The notes under the pieces were generated by a model. It was not told the DNA's origin, did no database searches, and was given only the letters and a program-made list of their open reading frames with translations. From Cylindrospermum sp. NIES-4074 (GTDB taxonomy: Bacteria > Cyanobacteriota > Cyanobacteriia > Cyanobacteriales > Nostocaceae), in contig AP018269.1 of NCBI GenBank assembly GCA_003994795.1, positions 5,917,687 to 5,981,686 of the forward strand: a stretch of DNA of 64,000 bases. Direction: 5' to 3'. Of the stretch, positions 55,721 to 64,000 are shown one piece after another; within the stretch, counting starts at the first letter, position 1; each line of letters opens with the position of its first letter. A program made the translations under genes and the position numbers.

Positions 55721-56587
55721 ATGTCCCGCCACAAGATACAAAAGCCATCTTTTGAGAACAATGGGTTTTCCAAAAAAAGCAGTTCTTGGAAGCAAGCAAA
55801 CTCTTGGACAAATCCTTATGAACAGAGCAACGTCGAAAGCTCAGAACAGCCTATAAACACCGTTAAGCCATTAACAACGGAGGAATGGCTTAAAGATAAC
55901 ATCATGCTTAAGGTAATAGAAACTAGGAAAGCTCAACTTCTCAAACAGCAGCTAGAGGAGAATTCCGGCGCTGAACAGCAGCAGCCAGTTGAAAATATCC
56001 AGATGAAATGCGCTGAGTGTGAAGCACAAGACACTGAAAAGCCACAGAATATTGATTCTGAGGAAGTGCAACTGAAAGAGATTCAGCACCAACAAAAGCA
56101 GGAAGACGCTGATGTGCAACTCAAAATCTCGGATGAGAAGAGTTTAGAGCCAACTCAAGATATTACTATCGATCATCAAAAAGATGGAGAACTTTACGCA
56201 TCAAACCCAGACGCAATGCGACGCGGTAACAACCCACTGAATGCTGACAAGTGTAACAGACTCGCTGATGAGATGGAAAAAATTAACGCAGGAAATAAAG
56301 ATGAGAAGGGGGCAAGACAACGGGAAAATGAACTTCTGGAGGATAAATATAACCTTTACGAAGAAGAGCAGAAAAGGAAACGCGAAAATACTTTTAATGC
56401 GCGTGATGTAGAAACATGGACAGGTCATGAAAAGAAGTATCAAAAGCTATTGGATGACTTAAAGAAGCTCGTAGACCAATGGGAGCAAGGTCAATGCGAT
56501 AGACACAATCTCAAACGAGCAGTAGTTGCAGAATCTAAAGCACGAGTAAAAAGAGGAGTTCCAAAACAACCAAGAAATTATCAATAA
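55721..56587 (+). CDS. Candidate secreted/injected effector, DUF4157-type N-terminal features
   Basis: A 288-aa, strongly charged protein, no signal peptide or membrane span. Residues about 92-135 contain IQMKCAECEAQD, a CxxC cluster with repeated VQL/QLK motifs as in the leader of DUF4157-type eCIS cargo proteins (recall, not searched). Residues 160-280 form a helical C-terminal domain (NPDAMRRGNNPLNADKC, VETWTGHEKKYQKLLDDLKK) of the sort carried by polymorphic toxins. No DUF4157 HExxH core is present. The frame continues past the TAA (see 56588-56689). The two downstream paralogues are candidate immunity or chaperone genes. Confidence 0.55.
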   Translation: MSRHKIQKPSFENNGFSKKSSSWKQANSWTNPYEQSNVESSEQPINTVKPLTTEEWLKDNIMLKVIETRKAQLLKQQLEENSGAEQQQPVENIQMKCAECEAQDTEKPQNIDSEEVQLKEIQHQQKQEDADVQLKISDEKSLEPTQDITIDHQKDGELYASNPDAMRRGNNPLNADKCNRLADEMEKINAGNKDEKGARQRENELLEDKYNLYEEEQKRKRENTFNARDVETWTGHEKKYQKLLDDLKKLVDQWEQGQCDRHNLKRAVVAESKARVKRGVPKQPRNYQ

Positions 56588-56689
56588 GACTCTAACAAGT
56601 TTCAATTACCCGAGTTTCAATGGCCTAACTTTGGAGATTGGATTCCACCCATACCCATGTGGAACCCATTCCATGAACGAGGATATTAA
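56588..56689 (+). other. In-frame coding-like continuation past the TAA stop
   Basis: After CAA TAA, the same frame stays open for 33 codons to a second TAA at 56687. It reads as protein: DSNKFQLPEFQWPNFGDW, then IPPIPMWNPFHERGY, rich in Pro, Trp and aromatic residues. Chance sequence rarely gives this. Either the stop at 56585 is a nonsense mutation or the tail is reached by readthrough. Confidence 0.55.
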
Positions 56690-56794
56690 TAAATAGAATA
56701 TATTTAATATAACGGTTAAAATTCGTTTACCTTCAGCAAGCTAGAGGCAATTGATCAATTGCCTCTCATCGTATAATCATTTGAGAAAAAATGT

Positions 56795-57625
56795 ATGTCA
56801 TACTCAGAAATTTGGAACAGTAATGAATCATGGTGGTCGTATGGACTAGAATTGCTGACACTAGAGTGGGCTAGACCGATTTTTGACCGAATGGGAATCC
56901 CCAGCGCTTTGGTGAAACAGCCAGAAATTGCAGCATCTATTTATGTCAATATTTGGTCTGAGTATAAAAGACGACAGCTACTAAAAGATTGGGAAGTTGG
57001 GACAATTAAGGGAGCAAACAAACTCTGGCAAGAGGTAGTCACAGTAGCCTTCCAGCAACTAGCAGAACAAACAGATCGCCATATAGCTATGGAGATAGAA
57101 TCCTGGGTAATCAGGCACTTTTTATGGAGAGAGTTTCAGACAGCAATGCACGCGTGGTCTTATGTTTTATATATAGGTTGCCTATATCCTGACGATTATT
57201 ATCCAGAAAGACAAATCCCTCCACCGGCTGTGTTAACTCCACTGTTTCCAGAAATTATCCCCCTAATTTTTCCTGAAGAGAAAGAGGAATTTGAAGAGGT
57301 GTTAAAACAAATTGCTCCGCCCCGTGCTGAGGATGAGTCGCTATTAAGTATGTGTGGTGATGCTGTAACCATTAGGAGAATTGTTGAGGATGAGTCTGTT
57401 GTTAAAGCATTAAGAATAATAGCCAGTAAATTAGATGAAGCAGGACGGGCAGAAGTGACGCAATGGGCGCTACTTCAAGCCGCAAAGTTAACAGATTCAA
57501 TTGAACCAGAAGAGTTGCAGGGAGATAAATATTTGCGAGTTGAACCACCCTGTTCTGATTTTCCTTCAGTGCTTGATTCTCCGATTTCAGATGCCGCAGG
57601 TAGTAATAATAATCCTGAATCCTAA
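56795..57625 (+). CDS. Tandem paralogue 1, unknown (candidate immunity)
   Basis: A 276-aa soluble, acidic protein. It starts SYSEIWNSNESWWSYGLE, has conserved aromatic stretches (FLWREFQTAMHAWSYVLY, CLYPDDYYPERQIPPP) and an acidic C-terminal helix region (DEAGRAEVTQWALLQAAKL). It is 28 bp upstream of a nearly identical gene. Placement right after the effector-like gene fits an immunity protein; no family recognised. Confidence 0.65.
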   Translation: MSYSEIWNSNESWWSYGLELLTLEWARPIFDRMGIPSALVKQPEIAASIYVNIWSEYKRRQLLKDWEVGTIKGANKLWQEVVTVAFQQLAEQTDRHIAMEIESWVIRHFLWREFQTAMHAWSYVLYIGCLYPDDYYPERQIPPPAVLTPLFPEIIPLIFPEEKEEFEEVLKQIAPPRAEDESLLSMCGDAVTIRRIVEDESVVKALRIIASKLDEAGRAEVTQWALLQAAKLTDSIEPEELQGDKYLRVEPPCSDFPSVLDSPISDAAGSNNNPES

Positions 57626-57653
57626 CTTGAAATTTGTTGAGTTATAAATCTCT

Positions 57654-58478
57654 ATGTCATACTCAGAAATTTGGAACAATAATCAATTCTGGTGGTCGTA
57701 TGCACTAGAGTTACCGACTTTAGTGTGGGCTAGACCTATTCTTGACCGAATGGGAATACCCAGTGCTTTAGTGAAACAGCCAGAAATCTGGAGTGCTATT
57801 TATCCCTACATTCAGTCTGAACACAGAAGACGACGGGAAGCAAAAGATTGGGAAGTTGGGACAATTAAGGGAGCAAACAAACTCTGGCAAGAGGTAGTCA
57901 CAGTAGCCTTGCAACAACTAGCAGAACAAACAGATCGCCGTGTAGCTATGGAACTAGAGCACTGGGTAATCAGGCACTTTTTATGGAGAGAGTTTCAGAC
58001 AGCAATGCACGCCTGGTCTTATGTTTTATACACAGGTTGTCTATATCCTGACGATTATTATCCAGAAAGACAAATCCCTCCACCTGCTGTGTTAACTCCA
58101 CTGTTTCCAGAAATTATCCCTCTAGTTTTTCCTGAAGAGAAAGAGGAATTTGAAGAGGTGTTAAAACAAATTGCTCCGCCCCGTGCTGAGGATGAGTCGC
58201 TATTAAGTATGTGTGGTGATGCTATAACAATTAGGAGAATTGTTGAGGATGAGTCTGTTGTTAAAGCATTAAGAATAATAGCCAGTAAATTAGATGAAGC
58301 AGGACGGGCTGAAGTGACCCAATGGGCGCTACTTCAAGCCGCAAAGTTAACAGATTCAATTGAACCAGAAGAGTTGCAGGGAGATAAATATTTGCGAGTT
58401 GAATCTCCCTGTTCTGATTTTCCCTCAGTGCTTGATTTTCCGATTTCAGAGGAGGTAAACGATGGTAGCAATCTTTAA
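57654..58478 (+). CDS. Tandem paralogue 2, unknown (candidate immunity)
   Basis: A 274-aa paralogue of 56795-57625. The N-terminal 65 residues are diverged (e.g. SAIYPYIQSEHRRRREAKDW), while residues about 66-255 are almost identical at protein and DNA level, and the last 20 differ again. Such mosaic identity indicates recent duplication or gene conversion. It is convergent with kdpD. Confidence 0.65.
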   Translation: MSYSEIWNNNQFWWSYALELPTLVWARPILDRMGIPSALVKQPEIWSAIYPYIQSEHRRRREAKDWEVGTIKGANKLWQEVVTVALQQLAEQTDRRVAMELEHWVIRHFLWREFQTAMHAWSYVLYTGCLYPDDYYPERQIPPPAVLTPLFPEIIPLVFPEEKEEFEEVLKQIAPPRAEDESLLSMCGDAITIRRIVEDESVVKALRIIASKLDEAGRAEVTQWALLQAAKLTDSIEPEELQGDKYLRVESPCSDFPSVLDFPISEEVNDGSNL

Positions 58479-58536
58479 TTCCCAATGGCGACACAAAAAA
58501 TTGATTGGCTAATAATTTTCTATGTAGATGTATCTC

Positions 58537-59712
58537 TTAATGGTTGGATGAAGCTTTTTTTTCGCTGGCAATGATATGTAAATCGATATTTTTGAGCAAA
58601 TGTACCAATTGTTGAGTTAAGGAACCTTGAAGAAGTATTTGCCAACGGGAGCGCTGACTTTCGCCAATGACAATTTGGGTGATATGGTGTTTTTGTGCTT
58701 CTTTGGCGATCGCCTCGGCTATATTATTGTTAGTGACCTGAATAAAAGTCCCGGCAAATTCTTGACAAAGCTGCTCACAAGTATGAATATGTAGGCTTTC
58801 TTCCTTCGTTAGGAACCTATTGGGTGCGGCGACGAATAAAACATACAGTGGTGCATTCATATAGTTAGCTAACCTCGCACCCCTGCGTAATAGCTGCAAC
58901 GAGTTGGAATAAGTAGATACACAGACTAAAAGCCGCTCCTGAATATTACAGAATTGATCTTTAGGGGTGGTGGCGTGAGCATCTTCTTCTACATTATTCG
59001 CTACTTCGCGCAAAGCTAATTCCCGCAAAGCAATCAAGTTACGGCGTTGGAAAAAGTTATCAAGGGCTTGGGGGATTTTCTGCGGGGCGTAAATTTTGCC
59101 TTCTAGTAGCCGTTCTTCGAGAGTTTCCGGCGTCACATCAACTACTAAGACTTCATTTGCTGCTTCCAAAATGCGATCGGGAACCCGCTCACGCACAACT
59201 ACACCAGTAATCCTTGCTACCAAGTCATTAAGACTTTCCAAATGCTGCACATTCATTGTGGAATAGACATCAATGCCTGCTGCCAAAATTATTTCCACAT
59301 CTTCATAGCGTTTTTCTCGTGGGGAACCAGGAACATTAGTATGGGCCAGTTCATCGATTAACACTAGTTGAGGTGCGCGTTTGATAATTGCTTCCGTGTC
59401 CATTTCCGTCAGCGTTAACCCACCACGAGGAACTTGTCGATAGGGTACAATCTCCAACCCCTCCGCCTTTTCTGCTGTTTCCTTGCGTCCGTGGGTTTCC
59501 AAAAGCCCAATGACGACATCAATTCCTTCCTGTTTAAGTGCGTGTCCTTCTTCTAGCATCCTGTAGGTTTTGCCCACACCAGGAGCCATACCAATAAAGA
59601 TTTTATGCTTTCCCCGTCGTGCCAAATACATGGAAGAATTCGCAGAAGTCAAAGTTGTAGTGTCTGCCGAACTACTATTATTCTCATCCGAAATCTCTTG
59701 CTGAGTAATCAT
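58537..59712 (-). CDS. kdpD: KdpD N-terminal (sensor/USP) protein without histidine kinase
   Basis: A 391-aa protein equivalent only to the cytosolic N-terminus of E. coli KdpD. The KdpD domain (about 30-235) has Walker A GMAPGVGKTYRML and Walker B LVLIDELAHTNVPGS, and a universal-stress-like domain follows (about 245-385; IQERLLVCVSTYSNSLQLLRRG). The four membrane helices and kinase domain are absent, the known form in Anabaena. It ends the kdp operon downstream of kdpC, with a 468-bp gap. Confidence 0.92.
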   Translation of the reverse strand: MITQQEISDENNSSSADTTTLTSANSSMYLARRGKHKIFIGMAPGVGKTYRMLEEGHALKQEGIDVVIGLLETHGRKETAEKAEGLEIVPYRQVPRGGLTLTEMDTEAIIKRAPQLVLIDELAHTNVPGSPREKRYEDVEIILAAGIDVYSTMNVQHLESLNDLVARITGVVVRERVPDRILEAANEVLVVDVTPETLEERLLEGKIYAPQKIPQALDNFFQRRNLIALRELALREVANNVEEDAHATTPKDQFCNIQERLLVCVSTYSNSLQLLRRGARLANYMNAPLYVLFVAAPNRFLTKEESLHIHTCEQLCQEFAGTFIQVTNNNIAEAIAKEAQKHHITQIVIGESQRSRWQILLQGSLTQQLVHLLKNIDLHIIASEKKASSNH

Positions 59713-60180
59713 CTTAAGTTCAGTTAATTACTTCTGAACAGTAGGTTAGCGCAAATAAATGTAGTAGGGTGCGTTACGGAAGCCGTAACACACCGAAAAC
59801 GCACTGAAAGACGGAAATGGTGCTGTACTTTCAGCGATAACACACCCTACTGGCGTGTCAAGACTAATTTACTGCATTATGTTTTTCTTGTAGAACAGGC
59901 GTCTCGCCTGTTTTGGGCGGGCGAGACGCCCACCCCACAAGAAGCTTCATTTTATGCATCATTTTAGTCTTGCCACGCCACTACTGGCGTGTCAAGGCTA
60001 AAATAGTGCAATAGATTTTCGGTCTTTGTTCTTGTTCAATCAAGTTTCGAGCATTTTTCTAAAGCAACATTTAAGGCCTGTCACGCCACTACAGCAGTTT
60101 TATATTTAATTCAATCCACCTACTTAATTATTACTTTATCCTTTTTGAGGAGTATCAACTGACAACTGACAAATAACCAT
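59713..60180. repeat. Nested inverted repeats between kdpC and kdpD
   Basis: An outer palindrome GTAGGGTGCGTTACGG (59764) with CACACCCTAC (59841) and a MITE-like unit whose ends are GGCGTGTCAAGACTAA (59852) and TTAGTCTTGCCACGCC (59963). Inside is AACAGGCGTCTCGCCTG followed by GGGCGAGACGCCC. A third copy of the end word lies at 59986 and a partial one at 60077. It separates kdpD from kdpC. Confidence 0.75.
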
Positions 60181-60783
60181 TTATTGATTTAGTTTGCGGT
60201 TAATATCTTCTAGATCAAGAGCATAATTTAATCTCAACACATTAACTCCTGGTTCGCCAAAAATCCATAAAAATCTCCCATCTGTATATCTATTAATTAA
60301 AGGTATGATTTCATCTTCTTGTACTCCACGAGCGCGAGCCACCCTTTCTAACTGTTGTCGTGCTGCTTTTAAGGAAATATGGGGGTCTAACCCAGAGCCA
60401 GAAGTATAAATTAAATCGGCAACTGGTTGCAAATTCTCATCTCGCAATTGATTAGCTTCTTCTGTAATTCGGTTGATTAAATCTGGATTGCTGGGAGCAA
60501 GATTACTAGCTCCAGATATACCTGTTGGTCTAGCCTTTTTCCCTTGGCTATATCTCACCGCACTGGGACGACCATGAAAATATCTGTCTGATGTAAATAC
60601 CTGACCAATCAAAGCCGAACCAATGGGTTTTGCATCTATATTTTGCATAATGCTGCCATTAGCTGCAAATGGAAAGAAAACTTGACCCACAACCACGATC
60701 CCTAGAGGATAAATAATTCCTGTTAACAACCAAAGCACCAGAGTTATGCTAATTGCCCTGATGATTTCTCGCATAATAGACAT
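60181..60783 (-). CDS. kdpC: K+-transporting ATPase subunit KdpC
   Basis: A 200-aa single-span subunit that helps KdpB-KdpA assembly and K+ affinity. The N-terminal helix is at residues 10-32 (ISITLVLWLLTGIIYPLGIVVV), then SALIGQVFTSDRYFHGRPSA, LAPSNPDLINRI and DLIYTSGSGLDPHISLKAARQQLERVARAR, all diagnostic. Length and motifs are as usual. It lies 48 bp after kdpG on the minus strand. Confidence 0.94.
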   Translation of the reverse strand: MSIMREIIRAISITLVLWLLTGIIYPLGIVVVGQVFFPFAANGSIMQNIDAKPIGSALIGQVFTSDRYFHGRPSAVRYSQGKKARPTGISGASNLAPSNPDLINRITEEANQLRDENLQPVADLIYTSGSGLDPHISLKAARQQLERVARARGVQEDEIIPLINRYTDGRFLWIFGEPGVNVLRLNYALDLEDINRKLNQ

Positions 60784-60831
60784 AAATAAATTTCTACTTA
60801 CTCTGAGAATATAATTTTGAATTTTGATGTT

Positions 60832-61101
60832 TTAAAAGCGTTCTGGCTGAAAAACGACAATAAATAAGTAAATTACTAATGCAGCAGTCACAAACCCCAA
60901 GACGCCAATTGCCCAAGTTGAACGCTTTTCTAAGATGCCACCAGCAGCCGCATAAACAACTGGGGCAATTAGCAAATTCAAGCACAGCATGATAAAAATT
61001 ACCAGTGGCAACTGTTGTTTGCGGCATTGTGACCTGATAAATGACATTGCCAGCATTATACCCATCGGTAAAGACTTTTCTGGTAAATCAACTCGTTTCA
61101 T
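60832..61101 (-). CDS. kdpG: KdpG/KdpF-like small membrane subunit
   Basis: An 89-aa protein between kdpB and kdpC: a basic N-terminus (IRSQCRKQQ), a first helix (LPLVIFIMLCLNLLIAPVVY), and a second helix ending in VIYLFIVVFQPERF, which matches the C-terminus of KdpF. It is longer than KdpF (about 29 aa) and has the position and length of the KdpG described in Anabaena kdp operons, so it is likely a two-helix relative of KdpF. The start is ATG 61101. Confidence 0.8.
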   Translation of the reverse strand: MKRVDLPEKSLPMGIMLAMSFIRSQCRKQQLPLVIFIMLCLNLLIAPVVYAAAGGILEKRSTWAIGVLGFVTAALVIYLFIVVFQPERF

Positions 61102-61187
61102 AATTCTCTTCTACCCTTTGTGAAGCCGCCCGGAAAGTGTCTAATGAATTAAATTTTGAAGGCAAGAATGTTATTTTTTTAAATTGT

Positions 61188-63284
61188 TTAAGCCAAACCC
61201 ACAACTGTGATCAGCATATCTATTAACTTGATGGCGATAAACGGCGCAATCACCCCACCTAAGCCATAAATAAATATATTGCGTTGCAGCAGTTGATTAG
61301 CCGTCAGTGGTCGAAACTGCACACCTTTCAATGCTAAAGGAATCAAAGCGGGAATAATCAAAGCATTGTAAATTAGCGCTGACAGCACGGCAGAATTGGT
61401 GCTGGTTAACTTCATGATATTCAGGCTTTCTAGGTTAAGAGAGGCGAAAATCACCGGAATAATTGCAAAATATTTAGCAATATCATTTGCCAAAGAAAAG
61501 GTTGTCAATGCCCCACGAGTAATCAGCAATTGTTTACCAATACTGACAATATCGATGAGCTTGGTGGGATCGGAATCTAAATCCACCATGTTGGCAGCTT
61601 CTTTGGCTGCTTGTGTACCTGTATTCATGGCAACGCCTACATTAGCCTGGGCCAAGGCTGGGGCATCATTAGTTCCGTCCCCAGTCATCGCCACCAGTTT
61701 ACCCTCTGCCTGTTCCTGTTGAATGACACTGATTTTATCTTCTGGGGTGGCTTCAGCGATGAAATCATCTACCCCTGCTTCTTTGGCAATGACAGCAGCG
61801 GTAATGCGGTTGTCCCCAGTCAGCATGACTGTGCTTACTCCCATGCGCCGCAGTTGGTCAAAACGTTCGCGGATACCAGGTTTGACAATATCTTTGAGAT
61901 AGATGACACCATATATCTCGTTATCTAGGCAAACTGCTAGGGGTGTACCTCCCAGTTGGGATACTTTTTGATAGGCTGCTTCTAGTTCTGGGGTATCGCG
62001 TCCGTTACGAGAACGGACAAAACCTTGTATTGCTCCCACTGCACCCTTCCGGAATTCACGTCCACCAGGTAAGTTAGTGCCACTCATGCGGGTTCTGGCG
62101 GAAAATTCCACACCTTCGGCTTGATTGCGGTCAAAATCAAACCTGGCGCCTAATTTTTCTGCCAGTCGGACGATGGATTTACCCTCAGGGGTATCATCAT
62201 ACACACTTGCCGCCCAAGCGACACTAGCAGCTTCCTCGATTGAGTGACCGTTGATGGGGATAAATTCTTCTGCCAAGCGGTTGCCAAGGGTAATTGTGCC
62301 TGTTTTATCTAGAATTAGGGTGTTGACATCACCACAGGCTTCAACTGCGCGTCCAGAGGTGGCAATAACGTTAAATTGGGCGACTCGATCCATCCCAGCA
62401 ATACCGATCGCACTGAGTAAGCCGCCAATGGTGGTGGGGATCAGCGCTACTAATAGGGCTATTAAAATCGGGACGCTCACAGGACTCTTAACATAGTGGG
62501 CAAAGGCGGGTAAAGTTGCCACTACAAACAAAAACACTAAGCTGAGAACTGCCAGCAATACTGTTAAGGCAATTTCATTGGGTGTTTTGCTGCGTTCTGC
62601 CCCTTCGACTAAGGCGATCATCCGATCAATAAATCCTTTGCCTGGGTCAGCTGTGACGCGGATAATTAATTCATCGGAGATAATACGTGTACCACCAGTT
62701 ATGGAACTAGCAACATCTGAACCTGATTCTTTCAATACTGGTGCAGATTCTCCAGTAATTGCCGATTCATCGACTGAAGCGACGCCCATCATCACTTCTC
62801 CATCGGCGGGGATGATGTCACCAGCAACCACGTAAATGGTATCGCCCTTTTTGAGTTTGGTAGAAGGAATTTCGGTAATTGTGCCATCGGCTGCGAGTTT
62901 TTTGGCGATCGTTTCTGACTTAGTTGATCGCAAAGCATCGGCTTGGGCTTTACCGCGACCTTCCGCTACTGCTTCCGCAAAATTAGCAAACCAAACGGTG
63001 AAGAACAAAATCGCTGTTAATAAGCCGTTGAACAGTTGGGGGTTTTTCTGGGAGGTGGGCCCAAACAGGTTGGGATCAATGGTGACAGATAGGGTGATGA
63101 TTGTCCCCACCCAAACCAAAAACATCACTGGATTTTTGATTGCATATTTGGGATGAAGCTTGACAAAAGCGGCCCTGATTGCCCTCAAGTAGAGCCACTC
63201 TGTAGTTAAACGTGCTTTTTTGCGTCTTTGGCGGCGATCGCTTGGACGAGAACGTGGGGATTTAGGTTTGGAGGTAGGTGCCAC
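61188..63284 (-). CDS. kdpB: K+-transporting P-type ATPase subunit KdpB
   Basis: The catalytic subunit (698 aa), type I P-type ATPase. Motifs: [21 protein letters not shown] with the phosphorylated Asp (about 325), [12 protein letters not shown] and [18 protein letters not shown], plus seven or so hydrophobic segments. The N-terminal 30 residues are basic ([15 protein letters not shown]), an extension common in cyanobacterial KdpB. GTG start. Confidence 0.95.
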   Translation of the reverse strand: MAPTSKPKSPRSRPSDRRQRRKKARLTTEWLYLRAIRAAFVKLHPKYAIKNPVMFLVWVGTIITLSVTIDPNLFGPTSQKNPQLFNGLLTAILFFTVWFANFAEAVAEGRGKAQADALRSTKSETIAKKLAADGTITEIPSTKLKKGDTIYVVAGDIIPADGEVMMGVASVDESAITGESAPVLKESGSDVASSITGGTRIISDELIIRVTADPGKGFIDRMIALVEGAERSKTPNEIALTVLLAVLSLVFLFVVATLPAFAHYVKSPVSVPILIALLVALIPTTIGGLLSAIGIAGMDRVAQFNVIATSGRAVEACGDVNTLILDKTGTITLGNRLAEEFIPINGHSIEEAASVAWAASVYDDTPEGKSIVRLAEKLGARFDFDRNQAEGVEFSARTRMSGTNLPGGREFRKGAVGAIQGFVRSRNGRDTPELEAAYQKVSQLGGTPLAVCLDNEIYGVIYLKDIVKPGIRERFDQLRRMGVSTVMLTGDNRITAAVIAKEAGVDDFIAEATPEDKISVIQQEQAEGKLVAMTGDGTNDAPALAQANVGVAMNTGTQAAKEAANMVDLDSDPTKLIDIVSIGKQLLITRGALTTFSLANDIAKYFAIIPVIFASLNLESLNIMKLTSTNSAVLSALIYNALIIPALIPLALKGVQFRPLTANQLLQRNIFIYGLGGVIAPFIAIKLIDMLITVVGLA

Positions 63285-63407
63285 TGGATTTATCTATATA
63301 GTGTAATTGTCAGTTGGAAGATGGTTTAGGGTTTAGGGGTTGCAGGTCATAAACTTTTTATTAATTAAGTTTTTTTGTGCATCTCGGTAAGGGTGAAGCT
63401 GTATTTT

Positions 63408-63450
63408 CCCCCACACCCCACACCCCACACCCCACACCCTTACACCCTTG
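63408..63450. repeat. CCCCACA tandem repeat between kdpA and kdpB
   Basis: Five to six copies of the heptamer CCCCACA/CCCACAC in the 182-bp kdpA-kdpB gap, ending in CACCCTTACACCC. Its unit length is the same as that of the heptamer arrays elsewhere. The gap argues that kdpA and kdpB are not tightly coupled. Confidence 0.75.
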
Positions 63451-63466
63451 CTCCCCCGCTCTGGAA

Positions 63467-64000
63467 TTAACTGCCAGCTGCTAGTTTAAAACCTTCGGCT
63501 ATGGGGCCTAAAGCTAGAACAGGAAAGAAAGTTAGCACTCCTAAAATTAGGATTACACCAGCGGTGACAGTGGTAAACATCAAGGAATCGGTTCTCAGAG
63601 TACCACGGGTTTCTGGGACTGTGGGTTTGCGAGACATACCGTCAGCCAATAACAAAATGGCAATAATGGGAATGTAGCGCCCTCCTAATAAGCTAACTAA
63701 AGTACTGAGGTTCCACCATAGAGAGTTATCGTTTAACCCTTCCAAGCCGGAACCGTTATTTGCTGCTGCTGAGGCGTATTCATAAACTACTTGGGAAATG
63801 CCGTGATAGCCAAAGTTGCTAATTCCCGATAAGGAAATGGGATAAGCTAAGGCGATCGCACTGGGAATCAAAACTATTATGGGATGAACCAGCAGGACGA
63901 CGCTGGCAAGGACGATTTCTCGTTTTTCAATTTTGCGCCCCAAAAATTCAGGGGTGCGTCCTACCATTAGCCCAGTGAGGAATACGGTGAGAATTAAGTA
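63467..64000 (-). CDS. kdpA: K+-transporting ATPase subunit KdpA (C-terminal part)
   Basis: The C-terminal 177 codons of the KdpA channel subunit, cut by the window edge; the frame is open through 64000. Visible: [51 protein letters not shown] with the selectivity-filter GxG-type glycine and NNSLW, and the final [13 protein letters not shown]. The full protein should be about 560 aa. The apparent ATG at 63967 is internal. Confidence 0.93.
   Translation of the reverse strand, partial: YLILTVFLTGLMVGRTPEFLGRKIEKREIVLASVVLLVHPIIVLIPSAIALAYPISLSGISNFGYHGISQVVYEYASAAANNGSGLEGLNDNSLWWNLSTLVSLLGGRYIPIIAILLLADGMSRKPTVPETRGTLRTDSLMFTTVTAGVILILGVLTFFPVLALGPIAEGFKLAAGS

Noticed and set aside
1-64000. 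CRISPR arrays
   Set aside because: Tandem repeats present are 7, 12, 35 or 149 bp units without unique spacers of regular size; no cas genes.

Overview
The window comes from a filamentous, Nostoc/Anabaena-like cyanobacterium. The evidence is photosynthetic and light-harvesting genes (psbZ, nblA, bciB, a Psb35-like protein), the desC-desA-desB acyl-lipid desaturase cluster, an XisI homologue, an N-terminal-only KdpD with a KdpG-type subunit, frequent GCGATCGC (HIP1) octamers, heptanucleotide tandem arrays and many palindromic intergenic repeats. No rRNA genes, complete insertion sequences or CRISPR arrays were seen. The only RNA gene I can name is tRNA-Gly(GCC).

Layout. 0-2.5 kb: cysteine biosynthesis (cysE divergent from an Rrf2 regulator and cysK). 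2.5-3.2 kb: repeats, including a 149-bp tandem duplication that supplies the stop codon of an effector-type trypsin-like protease (3.2-4.2 kb). 4.4-10.8 kb: small-ion and sulfur transport (two divergent CadD paralogues, two TauE/SafE proteins, one with a DUF1634 partner), a PAP2 phosphatase and a secreted protein. 11-13.2 kb: small membrane proteins and an SPFH/prohibitin. 13.4-15.5 kb: ADP-ribosylglycohydrolase, Nudix hydrolase and folK. 15.8-20.5 kb: class A PBP, Psb35-like protein, TerB, rsmB. 20.7-28.3 kb: an accessory patch with HicAB, Uma2, invertase, a RelE-WD40-DnaJ chimera next to its antitoxin, an HNH nuclease and a broken HicB. 28.2-34.7 kb: bciB, GxxExxY, a methionine gamma-lyase family enzyme, desCAB. 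35-38 kb: an orphan xisI between long direct repeats, followed by an AT-rich KAP-type NTPase. 38-45 kb: proA, tRNA-Gly, ribH, psbZ, and a DHH-CBS-CCA tRNA nucleotidyltransferase. 45-54 kb: a ParDE pair, a gene remnant, an ABC1/UbiB kinase with a PP2C phosphatase, nblA and a Ser/Thr kinase. 54-58.5 kb: anmK, then a probable secreted effector-like protein whose frame continues past a stop codon, and two tandem paralogues. 58.5-64 kb: the kdpA-B-G-C-D potassium uptake operon, with kdpA cut by the window edge.

Most of the window is housekeeping sequence. The parts most likely to hold something undescribed are the 55.7-58.5 kb cassette (candidate effector plus duplicated partner, with an interrupted C-terminus), the repeat-mediated RelE/WD40/DnaJ fusion at 24.1-26.3 kb, the repeat-flanked xisI/KAP locus at 35.2-37.9 kb, and the EAD-type protease at 3.2 kb. 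Family assignments come from reading the translated sequence and motifs only; no database search was run.
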